Assembly (NCBI RefSeq): GCF_011064545.1
Contig: NZ_JAAMFG010000021.1
Span: forward strand, 1-64,000
Source of the DNA: Wenzhouxiangella sp. XN24
GTDB taxonomy: Bacteria; Pseudomonadota; Gammaproteobacteria; Steroidobacterales; XN24
Direction of reading: 5' to 3'
Length of the DNA: 64,000 nucleotides
Made by a program: the position numbers and the translations under genes. Under the pieces are notes generated by a model. The model did not search any database. It saw only the letters and a program-made list of their open reading frames with translations, and had not been told where the DNA came from. Of this stretch, positions 18,212-26,980 are shown piece after piece; positions within the stretch are counted from its first letter, which is position 1, and every line of letters begins with the position of its first letter.

Positions 18212-18625
18212 TCACACGAGATGGTCGGCCACATAGCGTGCCATCGCTTCCTCGGCGAACAGCACTTCGACGTCCCCCAGCTTGCGCAGGATCTTCGCAT
18301 GCAACTCGTCGATGCCCTTGATCAGCACGCGCTCCGCGCCGTGCTCCAGCGCCAGCATCGTCGTGACGATGCTGCGGTTGGCATGGTCGCCGAGCGAGAT
18401 GAACACCGCGTCCGCATTCGGCAGATCCAGGGCCTCGAGCACCTCTTCGTCTGCACCGTCGGCCACCAGGGCCTCCGCGAGGCAATGCTCGACCCGTTGC
18501 ACCGCGGCCTCGTCGATGTCCACGCCGGTGACCTTGTGGCCGTTTTTCGCCAGGCGTTCGGCCAGGGCGCCGCCGAAGCGTCCGAGGCCGATGACGATGA
18601 AGCGGGAATGCTTTTTCTCAGCCAA
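18212..18625 (-). CDS. KtrA/TrkA-type RCK_N protein lacking the RCK_C domain
   Basis: RCK subunits bind nucleotides and gate potassium uptake channels. This one has a complete Rossmann-type RCK_N domain (VIGLGRFGGALAERLA at 11-26, GVDIDE, then DGADEEVL), but ends at residue 137 with MARYVADHLV. KtrA proteins are normally about 220 residues with a C-terminal RCK_C. I read the downstream DNA in all frames and found no RCK_C piece, and only 154 bases separate it from the next gene. It overlaps the ktrB stop by 8 bases, so the two are coupled. Confidence 0.88.
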   Translation of the reverse strand: MAEKKHSRFIVIGLGRFGGALAERLAKNGHKVTGVDIDEAAVQRVEHCLAEALVADGADEEVLEALDLPNADAVFISLGDHANRSIVTTMLALEHGAERVLIKGIDELHAKILRKLGDVEVLFAEEAMARYVADHLV

Positions 18626-20000
18626 TGATCACCTCACTTTGCGGATAGCGGATTTTAGGGCCCTGCGGACGGCGCAGCAGGGAGGAGGCCATCGCCAGCG
18701 GCCCGACGCGCCCGAGTAGCATCATGAGGACCACCACGAGTTGTCCACCCTCGCTGAGCCGCCCGGTGGCGCCCGTGGAAAGGCCCACGGTGCCGAGGGC
18801 GGAAATCGCCTCGAAAACCACGTCGAGGAACTCTCCCTGCGCGGTCGCCCGCTGCAGATCGCGAGTCTCGAGCACCAGCAGCAGGGCGGCGCCGACGACC
18901 AGCACGACGAGATAGGTCGCCGTGACCGTGACCGCGAGCAGCAGGGCGCGGTCGGAGACGCGCCGGTGGAACGCGTTCATCTGCCAGTCGTGGCGCACCA
19001 GCGCCTTGGCCTGCAACGCCAGCACGGCGACCGTGGAGACCTTGATGCCGCCCGCGGTAGAACACGAGCTGCCGCCGATCATCATCAGCAGCATGAGGAC
19101 GAACAGCGAGGGGTAGACCATGCTCTCGATCGGGAGGGTCGAAAACCCCGCGGATCGTGCGGTGACACTCTGGAAAAGCGCGTTGACCACGGCATCGCCC
19201 GGGCCCATGTCCGCCAGGGCCTGGCCGCGCTCCAGCCACCAGATGGCAATGGTGCCGCCGATCACGAGAAACAGGGTGGCGGTGACGACGAGGCGCGTGT
19301 GGAACCGCAGGCTGCGCCGGTCGCGACCTTTCTTCCTCACGTGGCGCAGGTCGAGCAGTACCGGGAACCCGAGTCCTCCGGCGATGATCAATCCCGCCAT
19401 CACCAGGATCACGGCGGGATCGCCTGCCCAGGGCGCGAGACTGGCATCCTGCAGCGAGATGCCCGAGTTGCAGAACCCCGATACCGAATGGAACACGGCC
19501 CACCAGAGCACGTCGAGGAACGGTCCGTCCCCGAGCCGCGCCAGCAGCAGCGCGATCGCGCCGACCGCTTCGATGGCGAGGGTCACGGCCGCCACCAGGA
19601 GGATCAGTCGCTTCACGTCGGCGCCGAGAGGCGCGCCGAGCGTTTCCTTGGTGAGCACATGGAAGCGGACCGGCTGCCTTCCGGTGGCGCTCACGAAGAG
19701 GAGCGTACCGATCGACATGATGCCGAAGCCGCCGAGCTGGATGAGCGCCAGGACGACCGCCTGGCCGGTGAAGCTCAGCTGCGACTCGACCGACAGCACC
19801 ATCAGCCCGGTGACGGTGGAGGCGCTGGCGGCGGTGAACAGCGCATCGATGAAACCGAAAGGCGCCACGCCGGGCGCGCGGCAGGCCGGTAGCAAAAGGA
19901 CCAGGGTGCCGACAGCGATCAGCCCCAGGTACCAGGAGAACAGCGCACGGGATGGATAGTCGGCGATGACGCCGACGTACCTGACCAGTCGGGTCTGCAC
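18618..20000 (-). CDS. ktrB: Potassium uptake channel subunit, KtrB/TrkH family
   Basis: This 460-residue membrane protein imports K+ (often with Na+). Four pore repeats are recognisable: SASTVTGLMV, SVSGFCNSGISL, TARSAGFSTLPI and ALGTVGLSTGATG, each supplying the filter Gly. The length fits KtrB better than TrkH (about 480). The RCK_N subunit gene overlaps its end. Confidence 0.92.
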   Translation of the reverse strand: MQTRLVRYVGVIADYPSRALFSWYLGLIAVGTLVLLLPACRAPGVAPFGFIDALFTAASASTVTGLMVLSVESQLSFTGQAVVLALIQLGGFGIMSIGTLLFVSATGRQPVRFHVLTKETLGAPLGADVKRLILLVAAVTLAIEAVGAIALLLARLGDGPFLDVLWWAVFHSVSGFCNSGISLQDASLAPWAGDPAVILVMAGLIIAGGLGFPVLLDLRHVRKKGRDRRSLRFHTRLVVTATLFLVIGGTIAIWWLERGQALADMGPGDAVVNALFQSVTARSAGFSTLPIESMVYPSLFVLMLLMMIGGSSCSTAGGIKVSTVAVLALQAKALVRHDWQMNAFHRRVSDRALLLAVTVTATYLVVLVVGAALLLVLETRDLQRATAQGEFLDVVFEAISALGTVGLSTGATGRLSEGGQLVVVLMMLLGRVGPLAMASSLLRRPQGPKIRYPQSEVIIG

Positions 20001-20105
20001 GATCGCGGCGGCCTATGCTGCGAACTTGTCCAGAGCATAGACCGTCGGTCGCCGTCTTGCGCGCGGCGGTTCGGAGAGTGGCGTCCCGCCCCTTGCTGCG
20101 TGGCG

Positions 20106-20375
20106 TCAGGCGTCTTGAGCCGTTTCGGGAGCGGCGACGATGGCTTCGTCGGCCAGCATGATGGGAATGCCGTCGCGGACCGGATAGATGCGCGACCCGT
20201 CGCTGGTCACCAGCGCAGTCTCGAGCGGCGCTTCGACCTTGCGGCCGTCCGGATGACACAACTCGCCTGCATCGATCGCGGCGTTCAGCTCGCGCAGCCG
20301 GTCTTTCGGTGCGACGGTGACGGCCTGTCGGGTCACCGGGCAACGGAGAATTTCGACGAGTTTCCTATCGATCAT
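20106..20375 (-). CDS. Trm112-family protein (YcaR-like)
   Basis: This 89-residue protein starts MIDRKLVEILRCPVTRQ and has a second conserved stretch IYPVRDGIPIML, the Trm112/YcaR pattern. The family is a small zinc-ribbon-like fold; eukaryotic Trm112 activates methyltransferases, and the bacterial role is unclear. Only one Cys (RCPVT) is present, so zinc binding may be lost. AAGGAA precedes the ATG. It follows znuB by 15 bases and is probably in that transcript. Confidence 0.87.
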   Translation of the reverse strand: MIDRKLVEILRCPVTRQAVTVAPKDRLRELNAAIDAGELCHPDGRKVEAPLETALVTSDGSRIYPVRDGIPIMLADEAIVAAPETAQDA

Positions 20376-20390
20376 GTTCGTATTCCTTTG

Positions 20391-21203
20391 TCAGCGGCGG
20401 CCGCGCCGCAACAGCGCGGCCAGCAGGTATGCGATGCCCGCAAGCACGATGATCACGGGCCCGGAAGGCAGGTCAGGGGCATAGGAGATCGCCAGTCCGC
20501 CGGCGGTGAAAGCCATGCCCAGCAGGATGGCGAGGCCCATCATCGCGCCGAGCGACACCGTGAAGCGCCCGGCGATGGCGGCCGGCAGGGTCATCAGGGC
20601 GATCACCAGGATCAGGCCGACGACCTGGATGAGCATCACGACGGTCAGCGCCACCAGGACCAGCAGCAGCAGGTAATATCGTTCCATCTTGAGGCCGCGC
20701 ACGCGCGCGAATTCCGGGTCGAAGCACACGGCGAGGAACTGGCGGAAGAACAACCCGGTCAGGACGAGGATCACGATATCGAGCGCGGCGATGAGCTGCA
20801 GGTCGCTCGAGGACATCATCAACAGGTTGCCGAACAGGTAGCCGATGAGATCCACGCTGTAACCCGGGGTCTTGGCGATGAACAGGATGCCGATGGCCAT
20901 GCCGAGCGCCCAGATCGCCGAAATCGCGGTGTCCTCGCGTTCCGCGAAGCGCAGCTTGACCCAGCCGATGATGAGCGCGGCGAAGACCGCGGCCACCAGT
21001 GCGCCGGCCAGGGGATCGATGCCGAAATACCAGGCGGCGCCCATGCCCCCGAGCACGGCGTGCGCGATCGCACCCGCCAGCAGGCTGATGCGCTGCACGA
21101 CGACGTAGCTGCCGACGATGCCGCAGCCGATGCTGGCGAGGAGCCCCCCCGCGAGAGCGCGTTGCAGGAAATCGTGCTCCGCCAGGGCCTGGAGAAACTC
21201 CAT
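20391..21203 (-). CDS. znuB: Zinc ABC transporter permease ZnuB
   Basis: This 270-residue permease of the metal ABC-3 family has about eight hydrophobic segments (SIGCGIVGSYVVVQRISLLAG near the N-terminus, LMTLPAAIAGRFT near the C-terminus). Its ATG shares one base with the znuC stop (TGATG), so translation is coupled. Gene order on the minus strand is znuA-znuC-znuB. Confidence 0.94.
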   Translation of the reverse strand: MEFLQALAEHDFLQRALAGGLLASIGCGIVGSYVVVQRISLLAGAIAHAVLGGMGAAWYFGIDPLAGALVAAVFAALIIGWVKLRFAEREDTAISAIWALGMAIGILFIAKTPGYSVDLIGYLFGNLLMMSSSDLQLIAALDIVILVLTGLFFRQFLAVCFDPEFARVRGLKMERYYLLLLVLVALTVVMLIQVVGLILVIALMTLPAAIAGRFTVSLGAMMGLAILLGMAFTAGGLAISYAPDLPSGPVIIVLAGIAYLLAALLRRGRR

Positions 21204-21955
21204 CAGCTTCGATCCGGCGCCGATCCGTGGGGATGCGCATGATGCACGGCCCGGACCGGGTGCCCGTAGAGCTCGTTGATCACTTCGCCGGTGACTTCCG
21301 AGGTGCCGTGGCAGATCAGGGTCCGGCTGATGCACGCGACCCGCTGCACGTAGCCGGTGACGAACCCGACGTCGTGCGAGACGAGCACGACCGCCATGCG
21401 GTCGCTCAGTTTCGCAAGGAGGGCGAACATGTCCTCCTCGGCGCGCTGGTCGAGGTTCGAGGTGGGTTCGTCGAGCAGCAGCAGGCGCGGCTCGGCGGCG
21501 AGCGCGCGGGCGATCAGCACGCGTTGCAGTTCTCCGCCGGACAGCGCGCTGAGTGGTCTGCCCGCGAGCGCATCCAGCTCGGTTTCGTGGATCGCGCGGG
21601 TGGCCGCGGCCCGGTCGGCCGCGCTCCAGCGGAGTCCGGAGCCGACCCCCAGCCGGCCGAGCAACACGGCCTGCGCGACGGTGATGGGAAACTCGCGCGG
21701 AAACAGCGCGAACTGCGGCACGTACCCGATGTCTTCGCGCGCTGCATGGGGCGGCCGGCCGAACACTTGCACTTCGCCCTCGCGCGGCTTGAGCAGTCCG
21801 GCGGCGAGTTTCAGGAGCGTGCTCTTGCCGCCCCCGTTGGGGCCGATCAGGCCGATCAGCTCGTGGGGGCCGATCTCCAGGTCCACGTGTTGCACGACGT
21901 CCGGGCCGTCTCCGTAACCGAAGCTGACATCCCGGAAAGACAGTGAGGCCGTCAC
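21203..21955 (-). CDS. znuC: Zinc ABC transporter ATPase ZnuC
   Basis: This 250-residue ATPase has Walker A GPNGGGKST, signature LSGGELQRV, Walker B LLLLDEPTSNLD and the H-loop VSHD. The start is taken as GTG at 21955, giving VTASLSFRDVSFGYG; it overlaps the znuA stop (GTGA). The C-terminus is His-rich (HPVRAVHHAHPHG), as in many ZnuC proteins. Confidence 0.94.
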   Translation of the reverse strand: MTASLSFRDVSFGYGDGPDVVQHVDLEIGPHELIGLIGPNGGGKSTLLKLAAGLLKPREGEVQVFGRPPHAAREDIGYVPQFALFPREFPITVAQAVLLGRLGVGSGLRWSAADRAAATRAIHETELDALAGRPLSALSGGELQRVLIARALAAEPRLLLLDEPTSNLDQRAEEDMFALLAKLSDRMAVVLVSHDVGFVTGYVQRVACISRTLICHGTSEVTGEVINELYGHPVRAVHHAHPHGSAPDRS

Positions 21956-22929
21956 GAGCCGTCGTCCGCGCCCGCGCCGTCGAGCGCGGCCGCCATGGCG
22001 ATGGAAACGCGTCGCAGGTTGTCGATGTAGTCCAGGGCCAGCGGGTCGGCCTCGACGGTCGGCACGCCCAGGGCCTCCGCCACGGCGCGCGCGCTGCGCT
22101 GGGTGAACTGGCGCTGGACGAACACCGCCTTGACGCCGGCCGCGCGGCCGCGGCGGATCAGCTCGGCGAGGCTCCGCGGGCCGGGTTCGCGCCCCCCGAT
22201 CTCGATGGGCAGCTGCACCAGCCCATAGGCGTCCGCAAAATATCCCCAGGAGGGGTGGAACACGATGAAAGCCCGACCCTCCAGCGGCGCGAGGCGTGCG
22301 GCGATCTCGCGGTGCAGGTCGAGCAGTTCCTCCTGCAGGGCGGCGGCCCGTTCCCGGTAATAGGCGGCTCCCTCGGGATCGAGCCGGGCCAGCGTGTCCG
22401 CGATGCGTTCCGCCATCCGCGCCGCCAGGCGCGGATCCGTCCACGTGTGGGGGTCCGGAGCGCCGCCATGGTCGTGATCGTGGTGATGGTCATCATGACG
22501 GTCGTGATCGTGCGTGCCCGCAGGCGAACCTTCGGTCAGTACGTCGCTCTCCTCCGTGCGACGCAACGGCAGATCCTCTGCCAGGGGAATAATCTCCAGG
22601 CCGGGCCGGTCGCGCACGATTCGGTCGAGCCAGACGGCTTCGAAATGCACGTCGATGGTGAACCACGCCTGCGCGGTATCCAGGGCGGCGAGCGTGGCGG
22701 GTCCGGGTGCGTAGGTGGCGGGGCTGTCTCCCGGCTGCACCAGCGTGAGCACCTCGACCCGCGACCCGCCGATCCGCTCGACGAGGTACTGCTGCGGCAG
22801 GATGCTGACGACCACCTGCGGCGTCGCGGCCCCGGCGGCCGCCGCCGGCAACAGGGCCAAGGACGACAGCACCAGGGCCGAGATGACCATGGACGACAGG
22901 CGGACGATCAGGGGGCTGGCAGGACGCAT
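21952..22929 (-). CDS. znuA: Zinc-binding protein ZnuA
   Basis: This periplasmic zinc-binding protein delivers Zn2+ to ZnuBC. The 325-residue protein has a signal peptide (cleavage near AAAAGAA), the cluster A-I fold, and a His/Asp-rich loop (about 138-153, HDHDRHDDHHHDHDHG) found in zinc-specific members. Likely zinc ligands are His in the DVHFE region, DPHTWTDP and FHPSWGYF. A TAGAAT element ends only six bases before the ATG, suggesting a short or absent leader. I did not see a convincing Zur box. Confidence 0.94.
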   Translation of the reverse strand: MRPASPLIVRLSSMVISALVLSSLALLPAAAAGAATPQVVVSILPQQYLVERIGGSRVEVLTLVQPGDSPATYAPGPATLAALDTAQAWFTIDVHFEAVWLDRIVRDRPGLEIIPLAEDLPLRRTEESDVLTEGSPAGTHDHDRHDDHHHDHDHGGAPDPHTWTDPRLAARMAERIADTLARLDPEGAAYYRERAAALQEELLDLHREIAARLAPLEGRAFIVFHPSWGYFADAYGLVQLPIEIGGREPGPRSLAELIRRGRAAGVKAVFVQRQFTQRSARAVAEALGVPTVEADPLALDYIDNLRRVSIAMAAALDGAGADDGS

Positions 22930-22935
22930 CCTGAT

Positions 22936-22941
22936 ATTCTA
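22936..22941 (-). promoter_or_regulatory. -10 element suggesting a leaderless znuA mRNA
   Basis: On the minus strand the sequence is TAGAAT, then ATCAGG, then the znuA ATG. The start of transcription would fall at the start codon. No -35 box is clear. Confidence 0.4.
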
Positions 22942-22979
22942 CCGCGCCGGTCAAGCCTCCCCGCGGAAGTCCCGTCGGT

Positions 22980-22985
22980 TAGAAT
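22980..22985 (+). promoter_or_regulatory. Candidate -10 element for ttcA
   Basis: TAGAAT lies 24 bases before the ttcA ATG, followed by a strong GGGAGGAAG ribosome site. No clear -35 is seen. Confidence 0.35.
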
Positions 22986-23009
22986 GCGCTCCCCCCGGGA
23001 GGAAGCAGG

Positions 23010-23822
23010 ATGAACGACGAGGGCGCACTCTCCGCCACGGCCCGCCGCCTCGAATCGCGGCTGCGCAGCCAGGTCGGCAAGGCGATCGAGGATTACGGCA
23101 TGATCGCCGACGGCGATCGCGTGATGGTGTGCCTGTCGGGGGGCAAGGACAGCTACGCGCTCCTCAGCCTGCTCATCGCGCTGCAGCGCGCGGCGCCGGT
23201 GAGCTTCGAGCTTGTCGCCGTGAACCTCGACCAGAAGCAGCCGGGTTTCCCGGCGCACGTCCTCCCGGAGTATCTCGCGTCCCTCGGGGTGCCTTTCCAT
23301 ATCCTGGAACAGGACACCTACAGCGTGGTCAAGCGGGTCATCCCGGAGGGGAAGACCACCTGCGGCCTCTGCTCGCGGCTCAGGCGGGGCGCCCTGTACA
23401 GCTTCGCCGCCGCGCAGGGATTCGACAAGATCGCCCTGGGGCACCATCGCGACGACATCATCGAGACGCTGTTCCTGAACCTGTTTTTCGGCGGCACCAT
23501 CAAGGCCATGCCGCCGAAGCTGCGCAGCGACGACGGACGCAACGTGGTGATCCGGCCGCTGGCCTATTGCCGCGAGAGCGAGCTGGCGCGCTACGCCACG
23601 GCCAAGCAGTTTCCCCTCATTCCCTGCAACCTGTGCGGCGCGCAGGAAAACCTGCAGCGACAGGAGATCAAGGCGATGCTGGCGGACTGGGAGCGACGTT
23701 TCCCGGGCCGGATCGACTCCATTGCCGCCGCACTCGGCAATGTCGCGCCTTCCCAGCTGCTCGACACACAGCTGTTCGACTTCGCCGGCCTGGCGGCGGC
23801 GAGCAGGGCTGCAGCAGACTAA
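23010..23822 (+). CDS. ttcA: tRNA 2-thiocytidine synthetase TtcA
   Basis: TtcA inserts sulfur at C2 of cytidine 32 in some tRNAs, using ATP and a 4Fe-4S cluster. The 270-residue protein has the PP-loop [12 protein letters not shown], the cysteine pair [10 protein letters not shown] and the CNLCG motif, and [11 protein letters not shown]. coli TtcA is somewhat longer at the ends. The strong ribosome site fixes the start. It converges on the small RRM gene. Confidence 0.95.
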   Translation: MNDEGALSATARRLESRLRSQVGKAIEDYGMIADGDRVMVCLSGGKDSYALLSLLIALQRAAPVSFELVAVNLDQKQPGFPAHVLPEYLASLGVPFHILEQDTYSVVKRVIPEGKTTCGLCSRLRRGALYSFAAAQGFDKIALGHHRDDIIETLFLNLFFGGTIKAMPPKLRSDDGRNVVIRPLAYCRESELARYATAKQFPLIPCNLCGAQENLQRQEIKAMLADWERRFPGRIDSIAAALGNVAPSQLLDTQLFDFAGLAAASRAAAD

Positions 23823-23866
23823 AAGGAACCGATCGCCGCGGGTGCAGCGTGCTACAGGCCGGGGCA

Positions 23867-23885
23867 GGCGGGACCGGCGCCCGCC
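23867..23885. terminator. Hairpin between ttcA and the RRM gene
   Basis: GGCGGG and CCCGCC pair around a 7-base loop in the 69-base convergent gap. It may terminate both genes. There is no T-run. Confidence 0.3.
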
Positions 23886-23891
23886 CGGAGG

Positions 23892-24155
23892 TCAGAACCT
23901 CGGTGGCCGGGGCGCCCGGGGACGGGCTTCGTTGATCTTCAGGGCGCGTCCACCCATTTCGTGGCCCTCGAGGGCCTTGATGGCGTTGTCCGCGTCAGCG
24001 TCAGGCATCTCGACAAACCCGAATCCCCTCGGCCGGCCGGTCTCTCGATCGCTCACGATCTTGACCGACTGGACGTCGCCAAAGGGGGAGAACAGGCCAC
24101 GGACTTCTTCTTCTGTGGCGGTGAAAGGCAGGTTGCCTACGTAGATCGACTTCAT
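23892..24155 (-). CDS. Small RNA-recognition-motif (RRM) protein
   Basis: This 87-residue single-RRM protein has RNP2 as IYVGNL and RNP1 as RGFGFVEM, the standard RNA-contact strands. The short tail RPRAPRPPRF is basic and Pro-rich. Bacterial RRM proteins of this size are often cold- or stress-induced RNA binders. It stands alone, with 113 bases separating it from the MscS-type gene upstream on the same strand. Confidence 0.94.
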   Translation of the reverse strand: MKSIYVGNLPFTATEEEVRGLFSPFGDVQSVKIVSDRETGRPRGFGFVEMPDADADNAIKALEGHEMGGRALKINEARPRAPRPPRF

Positions 24156-24268
24156 GTCATGAGGCTCTCAACAACGGATCGGGATCAGGGAAGCCACATG
24201 GGCATCCGGTCCCAAGCATACGACAGCGCTGCCGCGGGGCAAAGCGGGGGAATTACGTGGTTCGAGCG

Positions 24269-26860
24269 CTACGATGTCCCGCCGGAGGATGGCCCGGAAC
24301 CCTGACCTCCTCGCGAGCCGGGCCCGGGATCGGGTGATGACGCTGCGTCGCTCGCGGGGGCATCGCCGACCTCGGGAGAGCGAACCGCGCCGATCCGCGC
24401 GACGGCGGCGGAGTCCACCGAGCGGAGGTGAAGGTCGCGTTGCGGGAAGGGGATCTCGATTCCCGATTCGTACAGCGCATCGTGCACGGCGAGCGTCAGG
24501 TCGCTCTTGATGGTGAGGTAGTTGTTGAAATCGTCCGTCCACGCGCGGAGCGAGAAATCCAGCGAGCTGTCGCCGAAGCCGAGAAACAGCGCGGCGGGTT
24601 CCGGGTCCTCGAGAACTTTCTCGTTGCGACGCGCCACGGCCAGGAGCAGTTCGATCACTTTGCGGGGATCCGTGCCGTAGGCCACGCCGGCCAGGATCTC
24701 GATGCGCCGGCGCATATCGGACAACGTCCAGTTGGTGACTTCGTTGGATATCAGGTTGGCGTTCGGCACGATCACCTCGGCGCCGTCGAAAGTGCGCACC
24801 GTGCTGGAGCGCACGCCGATGCGCGTGACGTTGCCGAACGTCTCGGTGAACTCGATGGTATCGCCGGATTGCACCGGGCGCTCGAAGGCCAGGATCAGGC
24901 CGGACACGAAGTTGTTGACCACGTTCTGCAGCCCGAAACCGATGCCGACGGAAAGTGCGCCCACGATGATCGCGAAACGATCGAGCTGGATGCCGGCGGC
25001 CGCCACGGCGAACACGACGGCGATGCCCAGGATCGTGTAGTTGACCAGCATCGAGATGGTGGCCGCCACGCCCCGCGGCAACGTGACCCGCGGGAACACG
25101 TCCACGTCGAGCACGAAGCGCAGCAGTCGCGAGAGGAGCAGGCCCAGCCAGATCGCGAGCGCGAAACCGAGGATGTCGCCGAGCGATATCGACACCGTTC
25201 CGATCCTGGCCCTGCTGAACAATATTCCGGAAACCACCTGGCCGAGCAGGCCATCGAGACGAAACAGCCGGAGGGTGGCCACGATCCAGCCGATGAGCAC
25301 GACGAACGGCAGGATGCGCATCACCCAGCCGTCGATGGCGGCACTGTGCCAGCGGACGAGGTTCGATTTTCTCAACAGCTGCGTCTGCAGCATCGCGTTG
25401 AGCGCAGCCCGCGTGACGACGACCCCGGCGAACAGCACGATGCCGGCAAACGCGCTGCCGATCACCGCATTGGTGAGCAAACCCGCCAGTGACACATAGC
25501 CGCCGATATTTGCCAGCAGCGCGGTCAACAGGACCAGGCTGCCGGCTCGTCCGGCGAAACGCACCGCCCGCCACCATGGTCCCGCCTCGAGCTTCGCCGC
25601 CGGCCCGCCGGGACGGAACATCAGGGCGGCGACCGCGAGCGCCGCAGTGGTGAGCAAGAGCAGCGTGTAGCGCTCCAGGCTGGTCCCCGTGCCGAGCAGG
25701 ATATCCATCCGCAACAACGCATACAGGGCGATGACCTGGTAAAGGGGGCCCCGCAAAACCGGGCTGACGATGGGCGGCAGCATGCGCAGCAATGGCAGGA
25801 TCAGCAAGACGCCGAACAGCTCCCTCAGTACCGGTGGCGCGTCCGGGTAGAGCCACGCGCCGGCGAGAATCGCCATGACGAGCGCGGCGGCGAGGGGGAA
25901 ACGGAATATGGCGAGCGTCGGGGCGAGCCCGGGCCTGTCGCCGACCCATTGGTCGACCTTGCGTGCCAGCGCGAAGAAGAATACGAGCAGCAACACCAGC
26001 AAACCGGCATGGAGGGCAAGGGCGCCTTCCCTGGCCGCCAGGTAATTCTGCAGCGCCTGCCAGTCGCCTTGCCATGCGTGCCGGGAGCCCTGGAGGTCGC
26101 CGAGCGAGATGTCACTGCGCCAGATCGCCGGATGCTCGGGCTCGAACAATTCGGCGCCCGCTTGCGCCATGGCCGCTTCGAGGATTTCGCGTCGTTCCTC
26201 GACGGGCGTGCGCCAGCGCGTCAGTTGCGCCTGCATGGCCAGGATCGTTTCCAGGCGTCCATCGACGACCTGCCGGGCGTCCTCGAGCGCATCTTGCAGG
26301 TTGTCGACGCTTTCGAGCAGTTCGGCGGGAGCGTCCCCCCCGGCCAGCGCTTCCCGGGTCAGGCGCCAGGTCTCGCTCGCCTGTTGCAGCGACTCCAGCC
26401 GCTGGCCGAGTTCGCTGCCGCGCCGGGCAAGCGGCAAGCGTAGCGAAGTCAGGTCGCGGCGCAGCCCGTTGACCCGTTCCAGGGCATTCTCGAGGCTCCG
26501 CAAGTCGGTGGCCGGCAGGGGTTCGTCGAGTGTCTCGAGGCGCGTTTCGAGCCCCGTGAGCTGCTCGGCAATCGACTCGACTTCCGGGTCGGGCCGGGCG
26601 GCATTCACCGCGCGCCGCACGAGTTCCCGTCCCTCGTCCAGCCGGTCCGGCACCGCTTGCAGGGGGACCGCCCTCAGTGGCGCAGGCGCCGTTTCCTCGG
26701 CAGGCTCCTCGGTCTCGGCCCTGTCCGGCACGCTGATTCCCGGGAGGACCTGGGCGATGGCCGGCGCGCCGGCAGAGAGACCGCAGGCGATGCAGAGCAC
26801 GGCCAGGAGCAGCATGGCGGCGCGGGGCGATGACTTCGCAGGCGGCATGGCGCAATCCAT
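24269..26860 (-). CDS. Large MscS-family mechanosensitive channel (DUF3772-type)
   Basis: This 863-residue protein would release solutes under hypo-osmotic stress. It has a signal peptide (MLLLAVLCIACGLSAGAPAIAQ), a periplasmic coiled-coil-rich region (about 60-300, matching DUF3772 as far as I recall), multiple hydrophobic helices (about 310-600), then the MscS pore and beta domain (GIGFGLQNVVNNFVSGLIL, then VRSSTVRTFDGAEVIVPNA). The last about 40 residues are a disordered Ser/Gly-rich tail. The ATG at 26860 is chosen with an upstream GGGAG; the frame stays open far upstream, but that part is antisense to the SDR gene. Confidence 0.88.
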   Translation of the reverse strand: MDCAMPPAKSSPRAAMLLLAVLCIACGLSAGAPAIAQVLPGISVPDRAETEEPAEETAPAPLRAVPLQAVPDRLDEGRELVRRAVNAARPDPEVESIAEQLTGLETRLETLDEPLPATDLRSLENALERVNGLRRDLTSLRLPLARRGSELGQRLESLQQASETWRLTREALAGGDAPAELLESVDNLQDALEDARQVVDGRLETILAMQAQLTRWRTPVEERREILEAAMAQAGAELFEPEHPAIWRSDISLGDLQGSRHAWQGDWQALQNYLAAREGALALHAGLLVLLLVFFFALARKVDQWVGDRPGLAPTLAIFRFPLAAALVMAILAGAWLYPDAPPVLRELFGVLLILPLLRMLPPIVSPVLRGPLYQVIALYALLRMDILLGTGTSLERYTLLLLTTAALAVAALMFRPGGPAAKLEAGPWWRAVRFAGRAGSLVLLTALLANIGGYVSLAGLLTNAVIGSAFAGIVLFAGVVVTRAALNAMLQTQLLRKSNLVRWHSAAIDGWVMRILPFVVLIGWIVATLRLFRLDGLLGQVVSGILFSRARIGTVSISLGDILGFALAIWLGLLLSRLLRFVLDVDVFPRVTLPRGVAATISMLVNYTILGIAVVFAVAAAGIQLDRFAIIVGALSVGIGFGLQNVVNNFVSGLILAFERPVQSGDTIEFTETFGNVTRIGVRSSTVRTFDGAEVIVPNANLISNEVTNWTLSDMRRRIEILAGVAYGTDPRKVIELLLAVARRNEKVLEDPEPAALFLGFGDSSLDFSLRAWTDDFNNYLTIKSDLTLAVHDALYESGIEIPFPQRDLHLRSVDSAAVARIGAVRSPEVGDAPASDAASSPDPGPGSRGGQGSGPSSGGTS

Positions 26861-26980
26861 TCTTGAAACAAACTCCCGTAGCTTAGATCCCTGGCCCATG
26901 TTGCACACGTTTCCGGCCGCCGCATCCATGTCGGTCCACAGGACGAAAGCGACGCTGAATTCTACGCCACTGGTGAAGAC

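Noticed and set aside
16597-18321. A 574-codon plus-strand frame opposite the GNAT-hydrolase gene
   Set aside because: Antisense shadow with biased composition; the opposite strand encodes two intact enzyme domains.
22930-23009. Zur box between znuA and ttcA
   Set aside because: No palindrome resembling known Zur sites was visible in this short divergent gap, only -10-like elements.
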